DNA of 16,127 nt from Methanobacterium sp. (GTDB lineage: Archaea > Methanobacteriota > Methanobacteria > Methanobacteriales > Methanobacteriaceae). The stretch lies in NCBI GenBank assembly GCA_003162115.1, contig PMMV01000110.1, positions 40,890 through 57,016 on the forward strand, in the 5' to 3' direction. Positions 14,530 to 16,127 of this stretch are shown here, in pieces. Both the position numbers and the translations under genes were made by a program. Positions within the stretch are counted from its first letter, which is position 1. The number at the start of each line of letters is the position of its first letter. Below the pieces are notes generated by a model, which did no database searches, had not been told where the DNA came from, and worked only from the letters and a program-made list of their open reading frames with translations.

Positions 14530-15318
14530 TTAATTTTCAAATAAGGAGACAATATACTTTAGAAGATGATCTATATCCTTAAATACGCTCTCATTTTCCA
14601 TTTCACGGATTATTGGCCTTTTAACTATGATTAATGGAATTTCAAGCTCTGTAGCAGCAGCTATCTTGGAGTGCGTCCCTCCCGTTTCACCGCTTTCCTT
14701 GGTTACAACTACTCCTATGGCATATTCCCTCATTAGCGCCCTATTGAATTCCTTTGAAAATGTTCCCTGCATTGCAATTACATTATCACTTGGAATTCCA
14801 ATTTTAAGACATTTTTTGACTGATGATACCATTGGAAGGATCCTTGCAACTATTAATTTAGGATCTATAGTTTTTTTTATCTCATTGAGGGTCGTTACAC
14901 CCGCAAGGTGCATCATCCGAGCATTTAGATTTTTTTCCATAATCTTCTTTGCCATAATACCTGCTTCTTGGAATGATGAAACTTCAAACACATGGTCTGG
15001 AATTTTTATGGACGGTCTCTCATAACGAATATATTTTATTCCAGATTTATGGGATGCTTTAATAGCATTGATGCTTGCTTCAGAAGCAAATGGATGGGTT
15101 GCATCCACCAGCAAATCAATTCTATTTATATCTAATAATTTAGCAATCTCCTGCACACCCTGACGCCCCACAATAATCTTATCAGCACCTGCGGATAGTG
15201 CAAGATCTCCACCATAGTTTGTGGTTGTTGTAGCAATGACTTCAAGATCTCCATATTCAGCTAATTTGCCAATGATACGCACAGCATCAGATGTACCTGC
15301 CATGACCATGACCCTCAT
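14530..15318 (-). CDS. cbiJ: Cobalt-precorrin-6A reductase CbiJ/CobK
   Basis: A 262-residue NAD(P)H-dependent reductase of the anaerobic cobalamin pathway, acting on the corrin ring in the cytoplasm. Family features visible: N-terminal V-M-A-G-T-S-D-A nucleotide-binding start, D72-A-T-H-P-F-A, Y-I-R-Y-E-R-P, A-M-Q-G-T-F-S-K-E-F-N, and T-K-E-S-G-E-T-G-G near residue 210. Length is normal for the family. The start ATG overlaps the stop of the upstream ATPase gene as ATGA, and GGTGAT at 15322-15327 is a good ribosome site. Methanogens need corrinoids for methyl transfer. The link to a P-type ATPase upstream is not an obvious pathway link. Confidence 0.93.
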   Translation of the reverse strand: MRVMVMAGTSDAVRIIGKLAEYGDLEVIATTTTNYGGDLALSAGADKIIVGRQGVQEIAKLLDINRIDLLVDATHPFASEASINAIKASHKSGIKYIRYERPSIKIPDHVFEVSSFQEAGIMAKKIMEKNLNARMMHLAGVTTLNEIKKTIDPKLIVARILPMVSSVKKCLKIGIPSDNVIAMQGTFSKEFNRALMREYAIGVVVTKESGETGGTHSKIAAATELEIPLIIVKRPIIREMENESVFKDIDHLLKYIVSLFEN

Positions 15319-16127
15319 TTTATCACCTTTTCACTTATGAATTCAGTTAAAAATATTGACGATGCAACAATTAATATTAAAGCCCAATCAATAATTGAAA
15401 TTGATGTTGTCCTGAATATATGCTGCAGATAAGGCAGGTAGATTACACCTAGCTGTAGAACAAACGATACAACAACGGCTATAATTAATGTTTTGTTAGT
15501 TACCATTCCCTTGGCTTTGCAGTTGAAAACGTTGAATATTTGGAACATAACAAAAACGGTGAATGCTATAGTGGTTGCCGATATGACCTTTGCACCACTG
15601 GTTAATTCGTAGTAGTAGAGTAAAAGTGTCCCAATACTCATAACAACTCCTGCAATTACTATTTTAATTAGATTTCGTTTAGGTATGATGTTTCCCTTGC
15701 TTGGTTGGCGTTCCATCACATTTTCCTCTGATGGTTCTACACCGAGGGACTGAGCAGGGGGTCCATCCATTATTATGTTTATCCAGAGTATCTGAATGGG
15801 GTTGAATGGTATAGGCAGGCTCATGAGGGATGCTGAGACTATGGTCAGTATTGCCCCTATGTTAGTTGAAAGCTGGAATTTCACAAATCTTTTTATGTTG
15901 TCAAAGATGGTACGTCCTTCTTTAACGGCTTCAACAATAGTTGCAAAGTTATCATCCTGGAGTATCATGTCCGAAGATTCTTTGGCAACATCAGTACCTG
16001 AACCCATTGCAACACCAATGGCTGCTTTTTTAAGTGCAGGTGCATCATTCACCCCATCACCCGTCATTCCAACGATATGACCACGTTTTTGAAGGACATC
16101 CACAATGTGGAACTTATGTTCGGGGAA
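15315..16127 (-). CDS. Ca2+-type P-type ATPase, C-terminal part (gene runs off the window)
   Basis: The last 270 residues of a P2-type cation-pumping ATPase; the frame continues without a start to base 16127, so the phosphorylation site and first helices lie outside. Visible are P-E-H-K, the hinge motif M-T-G-D-G-V-N-D-A-P-A-L, and helices M5 to M10. M5 reads Q-L-S-T-N-I-G-A, where SERCA has N-x-G-E; the missing glutamate matches PMCA and SPCA pumps that carry one Ca2+. M6 reads N-I-I-M-D-G-P-P-A-Q-S-L-G, with the usual cation-binding Asp. Ca2+ (or Mn2+) is the likely substrate, as in similar archaeal pumps, but ion specificity cannot be proved. It is upstream of cbiJ with a 4-base overlap, so both are on one transcript. 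Confidence 0.9.
   Translation of the reverse strand, partial: FPEHKFHIVDVLQKRGHIVGMTGDGVNDAPALKKAAIGVAMGSGTDVAKESSDMILQDDNFATIVEAVKEGRTIFDNIKRFVKFQLSTNIGAILTIVSASLMSLPIPFNPIQILWINIIMDGPPAQSLGVEPSEENVMERQPSKGNIIPKRNLIKIVIAGVVMSIGTLLLYYYELTSGAKVISATTIAFTVFVMFQIFNVFNCKAKGMVTNKTLIIAVVVSFVLQLGVIYLPYLQHIFRTTSISIIDWALILIVASSIFLTEFISEKVIK

Noticed and set aside
1..16127. tRNA genes, rRNA genes, insertion sequences or prophage
   Set aside because: None seen: no tRNA-like cloverleaf, transposase, integrase or long terminal repeats. The window reads as stable chromosomal housekeeping sequence.

Overview
The window looks like a chromosomal segment of a pseudomurein-walled methanogen of the order Methanobacteriales, most likely a mesophilic Methanobacterium-type species. 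The reasons are AT-rich DNA, archaeal TATA boxes and GGTGAT/GGAGG ribosome sites, and genes for PAN, archaeal MBF1, NikR, a HycI-type [NiFe]-hydrogenase protease, cobalamin CbiJ and a DUF356-like protein. At its centre is a set of Mur-ligase/MraY homologues typical of pseudomurein archaea.

Layout. 153-554 (-): a lone two-CBS-domain protein. 949-2689 (+): nikR, a class I methyltransferase and hycI; the methyltransferase appears to start at a rare ACG codon, and hycI overlaps its 3' end. 2881-9977 (+): the pseudomurein block, with an ATP-grasp (carbamoyl-phosphate-synthase-like) enzyme, an MraY-like glycosyl-phosphate transferase and three consecutive Mur-type peptide ligases. The second ligase has lost several usual ATP-site residues; the third carries a Cys4 zinc-ribbon-like insertion. 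10120-11834 (+): a two-gene unit of envelope proteins, one membrane-anchored with a possible POTRA/FtsQ-like domain and one with a signal peptide and C-terminal membrane helix. Its promoter is preceded by a 15-bp tandem repeat. 11954-12328 (+): DUF356-like. 12461-12934 (-) and 13075-14307 (+): MBF1 and PAN, transcribed divergently. 14365-14422 (+): a previously unmarked box C/D guide sRNA between PAN and cbiJ. 14530-16127 (-): cbiJ, coupled by an ATGA overlap to a Ca2+-type P-type ATPase that runs off the window edge.

How the genes fit together. The ligases would build the Glu/Ala/Lys peptide of pseudomurein in the cytoplasm, and the MraY-like enzyme would load the precursor onto the lipid carrier. 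The ATP-grasp enzyme is probably an auxiliary activation or ligation step. The two envelope genes downstream are candidates for an extracytoplasmic part of the same process. NikR, HycI and CbiJ point to nickel and cobalt economy of a hydrogenotrophic methanogen.

The best new observations are the dual-guide C/D sRNA (its D' guide places C34 of a CAU-anticodon tRNA at the methylation position), the ACG start, the degenerate second ligase, the POTRA-like protein next to the wall genes, and the tandem-repeat promoter.
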